Positions 12,287 through 26,200 of a DNA stretch of 64,000 bases are shown one piece after another. The translations under genes were made by a program, and so were the position numbers. The notes beneath the pieces are model-generated. The model did not search any database and had not been told where the DNA came from. It saw only the letters and a list, made by a program, of their open reading frames with translations. Positions within the stretch are counted from its first letter, which is position 1, and every line of letters begins with the position of its first letter. The stretch covers positions 5,900,860 to 5,964,859 of the forward strand of contig OU452199.1 of the NCBI GenBank assembly GCA_911728435.2, read 5' to 3'. The DNA comes from Apoderus coryli (Eukaryota; Arthropoda; Insecta; Coleoptera; Attelabidae).

Positions 12287-13910
12287 AACATTTTATATTG
12301 AAAAGCGTATCTACACTGAAAAAAAAAACGTATTTAGTTTTTTCATGAGCTTACTTTATGTGTACCTAGGTAAGTTCAAAATAAGACTATCCAACATGAC
12401 TTGCTTCTATTAAAATTTCTGATAGACAAGCTACTTGACGAAATATTGGAAACCCAATTCTATCTATAGACGCAGCACCTTTTCTAAGTTTAATAAAATC
12501 GATTTAGGAGCCAATTTCAATAATGAATAAGGCAATTAAATTGTTATTTATTTATTAATTAATGTTATTACTTATTATAATGCCTTTTCATACATAAAAA
12601 TCAAAAGTTAACAACCTAGAATGATTAAAGACATTCTCAAAAAAAGAAAGCCATTGGTAAAGTGGCCACCGCCTACCTCACGTTTCAAAACGTCTCTGTA
12701 AGCAGTGGCGATGTTACTATAAAGTTGTGTTTTGTTTTTTTTTACAATATTAGAAGCCTCTGCAATTTGTTCCACAATAATTCTACCTCAGAATTACTTG
12801 TCTCTTAGTAGACCACATCTTCCATATTGGATCAGATCGAAAAATTAAACGGATTGAAATGTTGGCGACTTACAGGCCAAGGAAATTAATATCGGTTATC
12901 AATCCATCGTCAAGGAAAATTTGCTGCTTACCTGGCAGTGGAAATGAGGAAGATCCCATTTTGCATAAACCACAGTCGTAGTCTTAGATCTACTGGTACA
13001 TCTTAATGAGTTTTGTTGCAAAAACAATGAATACAGAGGCCCGTTGAAATTTTGAAGTAGTCCAAACGGAAAAATAAAAAAATCTGAAATCTTCAAATCA
13101 AATATTGATTATATTATTAATTAGTAAATTCGTTTTGGCGCGACATCTTTATTTCTTTTAACAATAATACATTTTTCCTTGTTTTAGAGCATTAAAAGAA
13201 ACGAAATTACTGCCAAATAATTTATTTCTAACGTGTGGTCTACTTGATAAAACATAACAAATTCAAAAAATATTGTAATTGTTTCTAAATTCATTTCAAT
13301 CACGAAGAGTGCTTTTCTAAAAAAAAAATGCAACAGACCGAAAAGTTTGTAAATTGAACGAGCATTCGATACCTACACTTAATAATCTGAGGTCAGGGGC
13401 CAGATCTAGTGCTTATATACGTTAATTGAACTATTCCGTCGTTTATTTTACAAAAAGCATGCAACACCTTAATTTTTAGATACACCTCTGGCACTACTCG
13501 CATCGTACACTGTATACCTACCTACTACGTGAAATATTAATTCGCAAGTTGCCTTAAATTTGTTATAAAGCTCCTCTCCTCAAAGCGTACGCGAACCTAC
13601 AAAGTTCCATCATGAATTAATATTGTATTAGGTTTCTATACTACATACACTATACAAGTTGCTCATTATTTGGCGTAATAATCTTTGTGATCTTTTAGAG
13701 TGGTCCAGTGGTTTTAAATAATTAATGCTGGTAATTTATAAGATCTCATTTGTTCAAAACCATGCTATCCACGATATTTGAGTCAGCCGGAAACTGTTTC
13801 GATATAAAAAATTCAAAAGCTTGTATTTTCATTATCTTATTAAAGTGGAAAACAGATTTTACTTTTCCGCTCAGAGATAATCATTTTAAAGTCCCCTGAG
13901 ATGCTTAAGA
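12287..13910. other. unassigned AT-rich stretch
   Basis: No gene or repeat that I can name. The 65-codon minus frame at 12899-13096 has no recognisable features. Confidence 0.5.
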
Positions 13911-14260
13911 TCATTTTTTCCAGATGGAAGTCTGTCTGTGCGGCGGTGTGTCTGTATGTAAGTATTCTTCCACGATAGCGCCTAAACACTTTAACCAATT
14001 GAGATAAATTTTGGTATATGAGTTTGGCGGAGTCCTAGAATGAACCCATTCGCTTTTAGTTGCAATCGCTTGACCCTTGTGATAGGTTTGCACACAATCC
14101 CCAAATTTTTAAATAGCAGTAGGGGTAGTAACACACCATTTTTTTCTTACTGCTCTGAAACCGGTGGATATATGGAAATGAAATTTAGTGGGTTTTAAGA
14201 GGTAGTTATTGCGTATTTTTTGGCATGCAATTATTATTATTATTTGTCCCTCGGGACAAA
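13911..14260. repeat. dispersed repeat, second copy at about 36365-36530
   Basis: The block CACGATAGCGCCTAAACACT (about 13972) through TTTTAAATAGCAGTAGGGG (about 14110) matches 36369-36505, where the same order of words (ACTTTAACCAATTGA, GGTGTATGAGTTTGG, GAGTCCTAG, AAATAGCAGTAG) occurs in the same orientation. It is non-coding; the family is unknown to me. A CACCCTGTACA string follows at about 14263. Confidence 0.7.
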
Positions 14261-14339
14261 ACACACCCTGTACATCGATTTTGTCAAATATTCCTAAAAG
14301 CTCTCGGGTAAATGACTATATTAAGGTCGTTAACTAGGT

Positions 14340-15005
14340 TGTCACAACTAAGGACAGTTCAGGGTTGGAATGGTTAAAGAACTTTTAAGAAGAAATTTAG
14401 GAAAAAAGAACGTGACATATGAAGAACTAATGACTCTATTATGCGACTGTGAAGCGATTATTAATTCACGACCATTAACTTATGTGTCTAACAATCCTGA
14501 TGAGTTAACACCGATAACTCCAATATCATTTATTCATGCAATGCCGACAGCAGAGACTCCTGATTTAGACCAAATCGATAGAGTCAACATGAAGAAGCGG
14601 TTGAGATATGTTCAAAACCTAAGAGATTCTTTACGACAACGCTTTCGAAAGGAATACTTGGCGAATTTAGTACATCTTGGTGACAGAAAACATGACAAAA
14701 TTAAAGTGAATGATGTTGTACTAATTGGTTCTGATGACAAAAGACGCATAGCCTGGCCTATGGGAAGAGTTGCAGAAATAGTTACTGGCAGAGACGGAAT
14801 TGCAAGAGTTGCGAAAGTGAAAACTTCAAATGGAGAATTGGTTCGTCCACTTCAGAGACTGTTTCCATTAGAAGTAGACGATAAAGAAGACGTAAGAAAA
14901 CCAATCGAAGCGGTGCAAAGTCTAGAAATGGAAGAGTCAAACCAAGGCGAGAAGTTGCTTGTTGAAAACGATCAGCCAACGATAAGAACAACGTTTCGGG
15001 CCTAA
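14340..15005 (+). pseudogene. BEL/Pao retrotransposon, integrase C-terminal end
   Basis: A 211-codon open frame (14370-15005) reads LLRRNLGKKNVTYEELMTLL, then AIINSRPLTYVSNN with ELTPITPISFIHA, and a basic tail with GDVVLI-like (NDVVLIGSDDKRRIAWPMGR) and GELVRPLQRLFPLE. This order is the end of Pao/BEL polyproteins: the last part of integrase followed by the DUF5641-type domain. The integrase catalytic residues, RT and gag are missing. The frame ends in TAA; the LTR that should follow cannot be recognised, and a foldback element lies from 15236. Confidence 0.9.
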
Positions 15006-15235
15006 AAAGAATTCACCAACGTTATATCCACGCACTGTTCAATTTCTTTATTTGTTAATCTTATCAACCGTGTTCGTTCCTCCGCATCACACTGTCTACA
15101 ACAAAAAAATCCAGGTCCGGAGTTGAGAACATTTTATTTGGAACTCCTTAGAAAAAGAACAAACAAAACACATATTTTTTTTAATAAATAACAACTATAA
15201 TAATGACTGTTGTGTTAGTGACCTCTAAGTGTTTT
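15006..15235. other. possible 3' tail of the BEL remnant
   Basis: No gene. The short segment lies between the BEL stop codon and the foldback element and may contain part of an LTR; without a second copy I cannot delimit it. Confidence 0.4.
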
Positions 15236-15852
15236 GAAATTGAAGTTGGTTGGTTTTAGGTCAATTATAGAAACAAAATAATTCCTCTCTCGACGTTTCG
15301 ACATTTAGTAAGTCATCCTCAGGACACTAAAATACAACAAAAAAGAAAAACATAAAGGGTGACTTGAAACATACAATTAATTGTTAAATACACAAATAAA
15401 AAAAAATATATAAAAATATAAATAAATAAAAACATCAAGACATGTAATGTAATGTAATGTAATGTAATTTTTTTTTTCCGTTGTTTAAACACAGATAAAA
15501 CTACATACTACAACGGGTTCTCCATACTCACGTGAACAATATGTTTCTTTTGTCAATATTTTCAATTGTGAAGGATATTTACATATGATGAAACATATTG
15601 TTCACGTGAGTATGGAGAACCCGTTGTAGTATGTAGTTTTATATGTGTTTAAACTAAGGAAAAAAAAAATACATTACATGTCTTGATGTTTTTGTGTATT
15701 TAACAAGTAATTGTAAGTTTCAAGTCACCCTTTATGTTTTTATTTTTTGTTGTATTTTAGTGTCTTGAGGATGACATAATAAAAGTCGAAACGTCGACAG
15801 AGGAATTATTTTGTTTCTATAATTGACCTAAAACCAACCAACTTCAATTTTA
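15236..15852. mobile_element. foldback element with about 280 bp inverted arms
   Basis: The left arm (from TTGAAGTTGGTTGG at about 15239) and right arm (ending CCAACCAACTTCAA at about 15852) are complementary along most of their length. Matches include the telltale block ATACTCACGTGAACAATATG (about 15523) and its inverse near 15593. Only some 50-60 bases separate the arms. The left arm contains a (TAATG)5 run at 15441-15467 absent from the right. Each arm carries a hammerhead-like motif (15291-15325 minus, 15763-15797 plus). No coding sequence. Confidence 0.85.
15291..15325 (-). other. hammerhead-like motif in left foldback arm
   Basis: Minus strand: CUGAGGA, extra U, GAC...GUC stem, GAA, ACGU palindrome, C, G. 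The first box fits CUGANGA exactly. Helix II is only 3 bp. The equivalent site on the plus strand at 15763-15797 has UUGAGGA in place of CUGAGGA, but there the putative helix I pairs better (UGUC with GACA). Confidence 0.45.
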
Positions 15853-16369
15853 TAATAATGACAATTACATTAAAGTTTTAAAATGCATTCCACCAGTCTC
15901 GATACATATCTGTGAACGTCGATGTAAATTCAAAATTGACTTTCTGGATTTTGTCTAACCTCTTCAGAATAGAACTTGATTCTAATTAACAGCTCGTCCC
16001 TGTTTAATTTGATATAAAATTTGTAGTGTCCCCGTATATTATTGGGTTATACCTCCAGATTCGGGGGACATTTTAAATTAAACTAACTCGGATATCTAAT
16101 TAGGAAATATATATTTTATGATATATCGTTACAAATGCTAGTAGTTATTACAAAAGCTAAAATGGTTCTCCTCTTAATTATTCTTAAAACTAGATTAGGT
16201 AAACTGTGTCAATCGTAGTTATTGATGACACAGCAAGACTACATAATTTATTATAAATATTATCTAATAATATTTATAATATGTACTATAAATATAAAAA
16301 TATACAGAGTAAGACATATTGCACTACAAATTTGGAATGACACGTCTAGGTAAACCTACCTAAATGAGC
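15853..16369. other. unassigned
   Basis: No coding signal. ATATTTATAATAT-like inverted words near 16255-16285 form a short AT hairpin. Confidence 0.45.
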
Positions 16370-16990
16370 CTCATTGTAGCCATGTATCATCCATTATCAC
16401 ATATCGACGATAGAATTCCATTTTATTGCGGTTTAACAGCGTCAAACACTCCTCTGAAGCATCAATTCGTTGTTGTTTTTGGTCGACTGTAAGTTCACGT
16501 GACATTTACTTTGCACAGAGCTTTTGCATACCCAAATGTTCGTGTAAATGGTAAAAATACTACCATCTTTACAATGTCAGCTAGCTCGTGCACCTTCAAT
16601 TTGCGATTGTTCATAACCAATCTGTGATTTTTTTGAGGTTTTCTAGAATAACAGGGCGTCCACTGCGCTCTGCATCATTTGTGCTGGTACGACCACGTTT
16701 AAATTCAGCAATTCACTTCTCTACCATTTGTCTCGATGGAGCAGAGTTCAAATAATATTTATCAAACCATTGTTTGGATTCCACTGTATTTTTTTTTCAT
16801 CAAAAAGCAATGCTTTATGAAAGCTCGAAATTTTCCATTTTTTTTTTCAATAACAAACGTTGCTTCACACAAAATTCTATAACTCACGAATCAATAATCA
16901 GATTGCTGTCAAATTTATACACATATCCTTTGAAGGTTAGTACTAAATAAAAATCATATTGAAAAAATTTTAGTAACGCCATCTATGAGT
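16370..16990 (-). pseudogene. mariner-like transposase, N-terminal half
   Basis: Minus-strand translation in three frames gives a mariner N-terminus: EKKNTVESKQWFDKYYLNS-like text near 16800-16740, KRGRTSTNDAERSGRP (about 16705-16660), LHEHLGMQKLCAKXMSREL near 16560-16500, and a line ending VIMDDTWL near 16390 that corresponds to the first catalytic Asp block (VTVDETW). The C-terminal half is absent. Its right edge lies about 45 bases upstream of exon 1 of the host gene, so it sits almost on the splice acceptor. Confidence 0.75.
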
Positions 16991-17036
16991 CATCCTACAG
17001 ACTTATTGAATGACCTAATATATGATATGATTTCAG

Positions 17037-17213
17037 CACGCTCTTGTGGTGCTCCTACTGACATCTCTCACGGCTGGCATGCAGGTGAATGTTACACATA
17101 CGGATGCAGGATTACGTACCATTGTGCCGAAGGTTACGAGTTGGTTGGACGCAACGATAGACTGTGTCAAGCCGATGGCACTTGGACACCGAAGGAGTTG
17201 CCAACATGTGTTT
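17037..17213 (+). CDS. exon 1 (of those visible): CCP module 1
   Basis: Acceptor TTTCAG at 17031-17036 and donor GTAAGT at 17214. Starts with two bases of a split codon and ends with one. One CCP: first Cys in SCGAPTD, third part ITYHCAEGYELVG, then ADGTW and PTC. An extra pair of cysteines, GECYTYGC, sits in the hypervariable loop, suggesting an additional disulfide. Confidence 0.9.
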
Positions 17214-20200
17214 GTAAGTTGTTTTTTGATAAATACATTATTCATTGATTAGTAGATCTCCAATTTTAGTGCATTTCTATTTACGTAAATAATTCAATTT
17301 ATTTCTATAACTCTACTACAGAAGAATTTCTTGGACAAGTTAACCTGTTTTCCTAAAGTATTTCTTTCAACTTAGAAATTGAATTAATTAATATTTAAGC
17401 TTTAAAATGTATTTTTAAAGAACAGAATGGGTTCATGATCTTCGAAGGCATAAGCCATAAGCTGTTGTTTTGTCATATTTTCTTCATAGCTATTCATCGT
17501 TTTGTGCTTCCCATTATCGATTGTAAGAGCCCAAAACTGTTCTCTAGAAGGAGCTGTCGCGATTAAATTATTTTCACGGTATTATCTTGACTAAATCTAC
17601 TAGTAGAAACTGATATTTAATTACATCTTTACTTTTAGTTGTTTACTAACTTTCCACTGGCAACTTGATCAGAAAACTTTCGGGTCATACGTTAACTAAG
17701 GGTAAGTAAATCGAGTAAATTTGTTTTTCACCAAAGATAAATCGTTGGTCGTTAGAGAAATAACGAGAAAGTAGAAAACACGTGCCGTTTATTAAAGATA
17801 TACATACAGATACAGAAAATTGGTTTTCAGTTACATTTTCTCCAGTTGCAACGGTAAATGAGACCAGGAATCTTGGTTTTTAAGGATTTTCATAAAATTA
17901 TTTTAAAGCGAGCCTATTAGAATGATAAATATTGGTTATTTGTTCAAATTTTTAATCAATTAGTAGGTATATTGGATTGCTTGTGAGTAATCCTGATGAT
18001 GTTTGGAATCATTTAAGCTTTTTTGGCCCACCTACACTTAATATTCCAGAGACTTTCCAAAGTGTTACTAAAAGGTTTTCCAATAGGGATGATATGATTT
18101 TGAAGCGACGTTGCGGCTATTTGTAATATGTCATGATCTGTCATTTGTTTGTCATAACAATCGTCCAAATGTGCTCGCTATTCGTCGAATTGTTGAAAAT
18201 TTTGAGCGTACATTTTCTTTACATAATGTTCAAGTGCCAATAAGACAAAGAACCGCCCGAAGTAATGCAAATATTGCTGCCGTTCAGGCAAGTGTTGCTG
18301 AAGACCGCAATTTGTCGATTCCAAGACGATCTCTACAATTGGGACTGTCTCAAAGCACAACCTGGCGGATTTTGAGAAAGGATTTGGGTTTGCATCCGTA
18401 TAAAATTGTTCTCACTCAAGAACTGAAGCCATTGGACCACCGTTAACGTCGTAAATTTGCTGATTTTGCCTTGGAACAACTTGAAAACGATAACGATTTT
18501 TTTAAGAAAATCATCTTCTCCGATGAGGCACACTTTCATCTGAGTGGTGCGGTAAATAAACAAGACTGTCAATTTTGGTTCGAAGAAAATCCACAAATTA
18601 TTCATGAAAAACCAGTACATTCACCTAAATTGACAGTTTGGTGTGGTTTTTGGTCTGGTGGAATCATCGGTCCGTACTTCTTTCGAAATGATGCTGGTAA
18701 CACCGTTACTGTAAATGGAGAGCGGTATAGATCGATGAGAACCGACTTTTTATGGCCGGTTTTGGTGGAAGTTGATGTTGACAACATTTGGTTCCAGCAA
18801 GACGGGGCTACGTGCCACACAGCAAATGCAACAATTGAATTATTGCGAGAAAACTTTGGAGATTCGATTATTTCAAAAAATAGTGATATTGAATGACCTC
18901 CAAGAAGTTGTGATTTAACACCATTAGACTATTTCTTGTGGGGTTATTTGAAATTATTGGTCTTTCGAAATAAACCAGACTCTCTTCAAGGTTTACAAGT
19001 CAATATTGAACGTGCCATTCATGACATACGACTTGATTTAGTGGAAAAAGTGCTCGAAAATTAGGTTCACCGAATTCGTTCCTGCAGAAGAAGTCGTGGA
19101 GGCCATTTGAATGACGTTTTATTTAGAACATAATTGTATCGATTGTACTTCACACTCAATAAAAAACGTTTGGATTTCCTTAACAATAAGTGTGTTTTTT
19201 TTAAAGAAATCATATCACTCATATTGGAAAACCCCATATATTGACTTACGTGATGCGTATTAATCTACCCTTTTTTATCATTTTCTAATATTTCACCCTC
19301 CTGATTTTATAATTGCTTATTCATAAACTTCATTCCCTTCTCTTTTAACTTAAATTAGTTACTCTATTTTATACCAACTTACGAATATTTATACAATGTG
19401 CTCCAAAAAATTTCGCTACCCATAACTTTTAAAAGACGAGTCAATTCAAATAAAGGATCTGAGAGTGGTATTCGTTTCTCTTATTTGACAACAACAACAT
19501 TTCCACTATAAACCACGCACAGCGATTTGCCGTTCCATGGTTTCTCGACATAAAGGAACTTCAGGCACAATTTGTTCTGTAAAATGGCATATGAAATCAA
19601 TGGAATGTCTATGTAGTTTTTGATGAAACACGAATGTCATAATTATATAGAAGCCCAGGACTTGGTAATTAGTTAATATGAAGATAACACAACAAGATGT
19701 CCTATTGTCAATTTTGGATGATATAGAGATTAAAAAAAAAAAGAAGGCATTTTTAATTCATTTTGATTTGTATTTTTTCTGATACAAAGTAAGTCCTGCA
19801 TTTTGTGTCTGATAATGACTAAGCATGCATGTTGCTTAAAATAAACTCCCTCAGATATTCATACAAATTTATAGGGTGTCCGAAAAAAATTGTCGTAGAA
19901 ACTTTCGACCAATATAACTCCATAAATCCCCTAAAGCAAGGTGATTAGAATGCATTAATTTTTGGTGCTGCTGAAGAATAATCCGAATTTAGACAAACTT
20001 AATGTTTTCATTTAACTAAGAGTCAACATTTTTCAAATCCTTGTATGACCAAAATTTAAATGTTCGAATAACCTAAACATACTTCAGAATTTCGGTGCTA
20101 CATTCTCATTTAAAAAATGCTTATTTTCAAAGGACAAAAATTGTTAAAATAATTTCGGTCACCCTATAAATTTTTATGAGTAGCTTAGGAGGTTTATTTA

Positions 20201-23200
20201 AAGCAATATTGTCACAAATTGAATTAGGAACTAAAGATTGGACCTCCGCTTTGTCACAAAAATGATTAGACAATTAGGTAAGCGGACTTATTTTAAAAAA
20301 TATACAAAAATCAATTGAATAGAAAAGGACAAGTCTCAAAAAATCATCAATTATAATATTTAAAAATTTGTACTTACATAACAATCATCATCACCGACAC
20401 AGGTGATCTTTTTCGGTAATTTTCAGTTTCAAAAAATGTCAAAACTATAATTATTAATACTAATACTATAAACTCGCGTTGATAAACCGTAAAGCTTAAA
20501 GACACTACTTTGTCTATTTCGTAGATACAATACCGAGAGTCATGAACTTTTATAAACTTTAATGAATTTTTATAAATTATTAATCAGCGAAAAATACTTA
20601 GTTCGACCGGATGCAATATCTTTATTACAATATACCGGGTTACTTTCAGTTACTAAAGGTCAGAATTACTTTGTATCAGAAAAAATACAAACTAAAATGG
20701 CTTCCTTTTTTTTAAACCTCGATATCTTTTAAAATTGACAATATATCAGAAATTCGATCATAGTTGGAAATCTGGCAATACACCAAGGATGAACTTAAAG
20801 TTCTTCCAGTGCAGCAAAGCAGTTGAAGCAAATCAAAAAAGAGATGAGACGGAAAATGAGTAAAACGTGGGGATCGTAAGCGTTCAGGAAGCATAATATT
20901 AAATTAAATATTTAACAATACTTTTGAAGCACATTGTATTTTGTATATATATAATATTTTCTTCTTTTTGTTTCATCTTATTCTAAACGTGCCTCATATA
21001 ACGATTTTTCACTCTAAACATATTTTTCACGTTATACATTTTCTAACGTTAACGAGCTACTTCATTTCGTTTTATTTAATTTCATCTCTTGTGGTTGGTT
21101 TTCGAGTGGAAGTAAGTTGTATGCAGAAAATTTATTAACAAGAAAAAACAAAGTAGAGAGAAAAAAGAGAAACTATTACGATGCTGATAGAAATGCGAAT
21201 TACGGGGGCTGAGCTGAAACTATACGATTGATATGAAATTGCACCATAAGAATGGGACTATTTTTATCAAATAGACCAGTTGGAATGTTGTTGATAAAAT
21301 TGGTGCAAATTTTTGGAACTAACATGTGTCTCCTTCTATTATATTGTTTCAATGTAGATATAGGCTAGAGGTGGAGCCATAATTTTAGTCGTATTTGGTG
21401 TAGGTATTTTTGAAGTCTACATTCATTAGGCAAATATTTGCCTGACTTTGATTTTTGGAGACTGTTGGATCAGCTTTTAGCTATCCGAATGAGGATGTGG
21501 CAATTACAACAAGTTGCCTTCAACTCCAGGTCATTGAGGTTATTAAAAAATTGTTATTTATGAAACTAAACTTGTCTATCGGGCCAGAACCCGTAACTGG
21601 CATACTTAGCTTTTAGAACTGCCAAATACATACTTAATAATTTAATTTACTTTGCTGTTATGCAAAAACGTTTTTTATTCAGCACCAATTTACAAACGAA
21701 TCGCAAGGATTTTCTGCCGCATTTTTTATATTATTCTGACAAAATGTCATTAGGTATATTTCCAGACATATTCTGGAAAAGTGCCGACGTCATTCCGATT
21801 TCAAAGGTGGAGTCAGCCTCTTACAACGAGCCTCGACCAAATAATATTTCACCAGCCTTTTCCAAAATGCCTGAGCGACTTATGAGTGATTACATTCAAA
21901 ATTATTTGCAGCAGCATAGTATGCTGCCTTCTGAGAAGTCAAGCTTCAGAAAAAAGGCTTCACAAAAAACACCCCTGTTGAAGGTAGTGGATGACTTGTC
22001 ACGTGCTGTAGACAAGTTGCAATCTGTTGTCTTAAATTCATTAGATCTAAGTAAAGCTTTCGACTTGGCTCACTTTGATATGCTTCTATTGAAATTAAGA
22101 TATCTGGGCTTCTATGTTGCATCCGTGAAGTGGTTCGAAAGCGATCTATTTAATAGTGACAGCGAGATAAGTTGAATTCGGGGATGTCTAGCTTCAGGGT
22201 GACATCGGGCGGAGCTCCTCAGGGTAGCATCCTGGGACCTCTTCTGTTTCCAATTTTTACATTTGATGTCGGATTGCAAATTCAAAAACTGCAGCTTCAT
22301 AATGTATCTGGATGATGTACAGTTCTACTTGTCTTTTCACTTTAGTGAAGCAGATAATGCTTTGGTGACTGTTAATAGTGATTTAAAGATGTTTTTGATT
22401 TGGTGCAAAGTAAATTGGACTCCGAATTAACCCAGATAAAACGCTTGCTTTGTGTTTTGGCAATTAACGGAACAGTAACAATATTAAACAGAATCATAGG
22501 GTTTTCTTTGATGACGTTGCTGTTCATTGAGTTTCAAGTGCTTGTAACCTTGGAGTTATTAGTGATGACAATCTCAAATTTTAGTCACATTGTGCTTCTA
22601 TATATAAAAACTGTTTTTTCAGACTTAGGTCATTCCATCATTTGAAACATATTCTTGACGAAGGAAGTTGAAGCTCACTTGAAGTCGCTTGTATATCCGC
22701 ATATAGATTACTGTTCGCAAGTGTACTATCGTTTTCTGTCTAACTTTAATCAAAACTAAATTCAAAGGATTCAAAACGCTTGTATTAGATTTGTTTGTAA
22801 CGTTCTTTAGCGGGCTCATATATCACCTTTTTTGGTTCAACTGCATGAACCTATAGGATCAATCTTAGGACTGAATATTTATATATGATGATGCTGTACA
22901 GGATTTACACCTCGAAGACTCCCAAGTATCTTTTTGAATTATTAAAGCTGCGATCAAGTGTGCTTAATGTTTTAACCTTTTACAATACCGCACCATTCGG
23001 GTAGTAGATTTGAGGGTTGCTTTTCATATATGCTGCCCCATGTTTATGAACAGGTACTGTGACTTACTGCAACTGTCACCTAGACAATTTCAAGATAATT
23101 TAAAGGAAATCTTGTTTAATTGAGACAAGTGCTCTGTTTTCTTTTTTTTTAATGTATAATGGAATTGAACTGTTATTGTTTTCTATTGCTACTTTGTTTT

Positions 23201-26200
23201 ATAGTATCTTAATATTCAACTTAACGTCGAGTTGGTCATAACAAGATATGAAACCGCCTATTCTATATATTGACAGCATTTTTTTCAGGTCATGGATCGG
23301 GAAAGTGTAAAGTAAATTTGGAAAATCAATCGACCCAAAAAATGTATCAACTTCACCGCACTACAATATCTTCACCGTCTTATTTTATTTTCACTGAATC
23401 GTATGTTCAAAATCAAATAATCAAAGTAATGATATTTAGCCTTTATTTTAGAATTTTCAAATCATTACCATTTCCCAATGAATGGCTAACTTCAATACTG
23501 GAATGGCATTCAAGAAAGAACATCAAAGTTTAAATTTAACATTTATTGTTTGAAGTAATTTAGGTGTTGGTAATTTGAGCTTCCTTATGTTATGAAAACT
23601 TCTGCTGGACCCTTCAGTTAATGAATAAATTAATTTAATTGTTACAGTGGTAACAGCAGTCCAATGCCCCCCTCCAGAGAATCCTCGACATGGTAAGGCC
23701 GTATATACATCGTGCAGCTACAATTCCGTTGTTTCTTATGAGTGTAAATATGGATACACTTTGGTAGGTGAAAGCACTCGACGATGTGGAGCCGATAAAA
23801 AATGGTCCGGTAACCAACCAATCTGCAAAGGTTGGTTAAAATATATTTCTAGTTTTAAAAGTTAAGGAGCTGTATTTATTTATTTATTTATTTAACAATT
23901 CGGGGTACACACAGATCAAAGATCCAAAACAGTACCCACAGTATAATATACATGTTCAGTGGGTTAATCAATAGAACTTAAAAAAAAAACAAATCATACA
24001 TAAGAGTGCAAATACAATAGTTAGTCAATCATGTTTCTTGCAAATATCTTAAATGTATATTTAGACATAGTGAGAAAATCGAAATCCACAATCAATGAAT
24101 TAAAAGTCTTTAACATCCTAAAGATAGGAGAATTTTGTCCAGCATTAGTTCGTCTAAATGGAATAACAAATAACTCATTGTTCCTCAATGTTCTAAGTGG
24201 TTCGTTAAAAATAATGTGTTCTAAAATAGAATCTGACTGCAGTAAGCCTTTTAAAATCTTAAATATAAATAATAAATCAGAGAGTTGCCTTCTCTTTTGC
24301 AATGATATTATTGAATATCTTCGCATAATGGGATTGTAATTCACGGGAAAACTCAGTATGATGTCGGACTTATATACCAAGTATTTCAAAAACTTATGTT
24401 GTATACTCTCGATACGTTGTATATAGCACGCATATTGCAGACACCACACTGTTGATGCAAAACTCAGCTTTCCGTAAACGAGAGAATAATATAAAGAGTG
24501 TAATGTTCTAGGATTCTTGAAATCTCTGGAATTTCTAATAATAAACCCCAAAGTTCTGTTACAGCTAGTTATAAGTGCGTCAATATGTTGCTTAAACATA
24601 ATTTTATTATCCATGATTACGCCCAAATCTCTCACTTCTGCGACCTTAACCAACGAATGGTTTCCAATATTGTAGTCGCAATCATGGATATTGTTATTTC
24701 TAGTAAATGATATGGCAACGCACTTTAGCAAATTCAAAAATAAACTGCGTTGCGCACAATAATCAACCAACCTATCCAAATCATCCTGCAATAGCTTGCT
24801 GTCATTAAGATTAGACACAGTTTTATATAGTTTTAGGTCGTCTGCATAAAGTTTAAATTGGGAATTTTTGAAGCATGTGTTTATGTCACTGATATATATA
24901 TAATAAAATACAGAGGACCTAGATGACTACCCTGAGGAACACCAGATGGTACATTAAAAGCTTCAGATTCAAAATTGTATAAAGAAACAACTTGTTTTCT
25001 TCTAGTATATGACCACATCCATCTTAGCAAGTCAGCCGTAACACCGATCTCAGCAAGACGATCCATCAATATTTGGTGACTAATTTTATCAAATGCCTTA
25101 CTGAAATCTGTGTAGATAGCGTCCACTTGGACTCGGTCATCCATTTTTGATACTACGTAATCCGTAAAATCTATCAAATTTGTTTCAATAGAACGCTTAG
25201 GAAAAAACTGTGTTGTTCTGGAATTATATGACGTTTAGTTTTATCAAAAATAATTTCATAAATAATTTTCTCAAAAACTTTACTAAATATAGTTTACATA
25301 TAGGACGATAGTTTTTGATATCTCTCTTATCTCCACTTTTAAATAATGGTATCACAAATGATTTCTTCCATCCGGCTGGGAAGACCCCATTTGCAACAGA
25401 TTTATTGAATATTAAGTACAAAGGTTTCACTAAATTCTCACGGCAATTTTTTATAAATATAACAGATATCTTATCTGGTCCCGCTCCTTTTTTAATATCC
25501 AAGCCATCCAAAATTGCTAGGATTCTTTCCTCTGATATGTAAATATTGGTGGTAGCCAGTGGCGGAGCTTCAGCGTTGGATGTTGGTTGAACATATATAC
25601 TTTTAAAATAATTCGCAAAGAGATCACTAATATCCTTACCATTATCAGCAATAGATTCATTATAGAACATAGTATGCGGGTAAGCAGAACTGGTATTCTT
25701 TTTGTTGTTAATGAACGTCCAAAAAGTTTTGCTATTAAGACATATCTCATTTTCAGTGGCTACTACAAACTTCTGAAAATCTTGTTTAATCATTCTTTTC
25801 GAATTACTTCGTAAAAGAGTGAAGAGTTCATAGTAATGTTGATTTCTATATTTTTTATATAACGTATGATATTTATTTTTTTATTTTATTGTTTTTATAG
25901 TTTCATGAGAAAAATATGTCGGAAACTTACCTCTAACTTTATATAAATACATTTTATTTTTAAAATTCGTTACTTTAACTTATTGATTCTACAGAAATTA
26001 ATTGTGGTCACCCTGGGCGCTTGTGGAACGGCTGGCTAGAAAATATTGAAGGTGGAACTGGTTTGGGAGCTTCCATAATTTTTCGATGTCACGAAGGTAT
26101 GCAACTAGAAGGAAACTCTTCAACTGTATGTCAGATCGATGGTAAATGGAGATATCCACTTCCAAAATGTTTAGGCAAGTATTCAATTCAACTCTATTCT

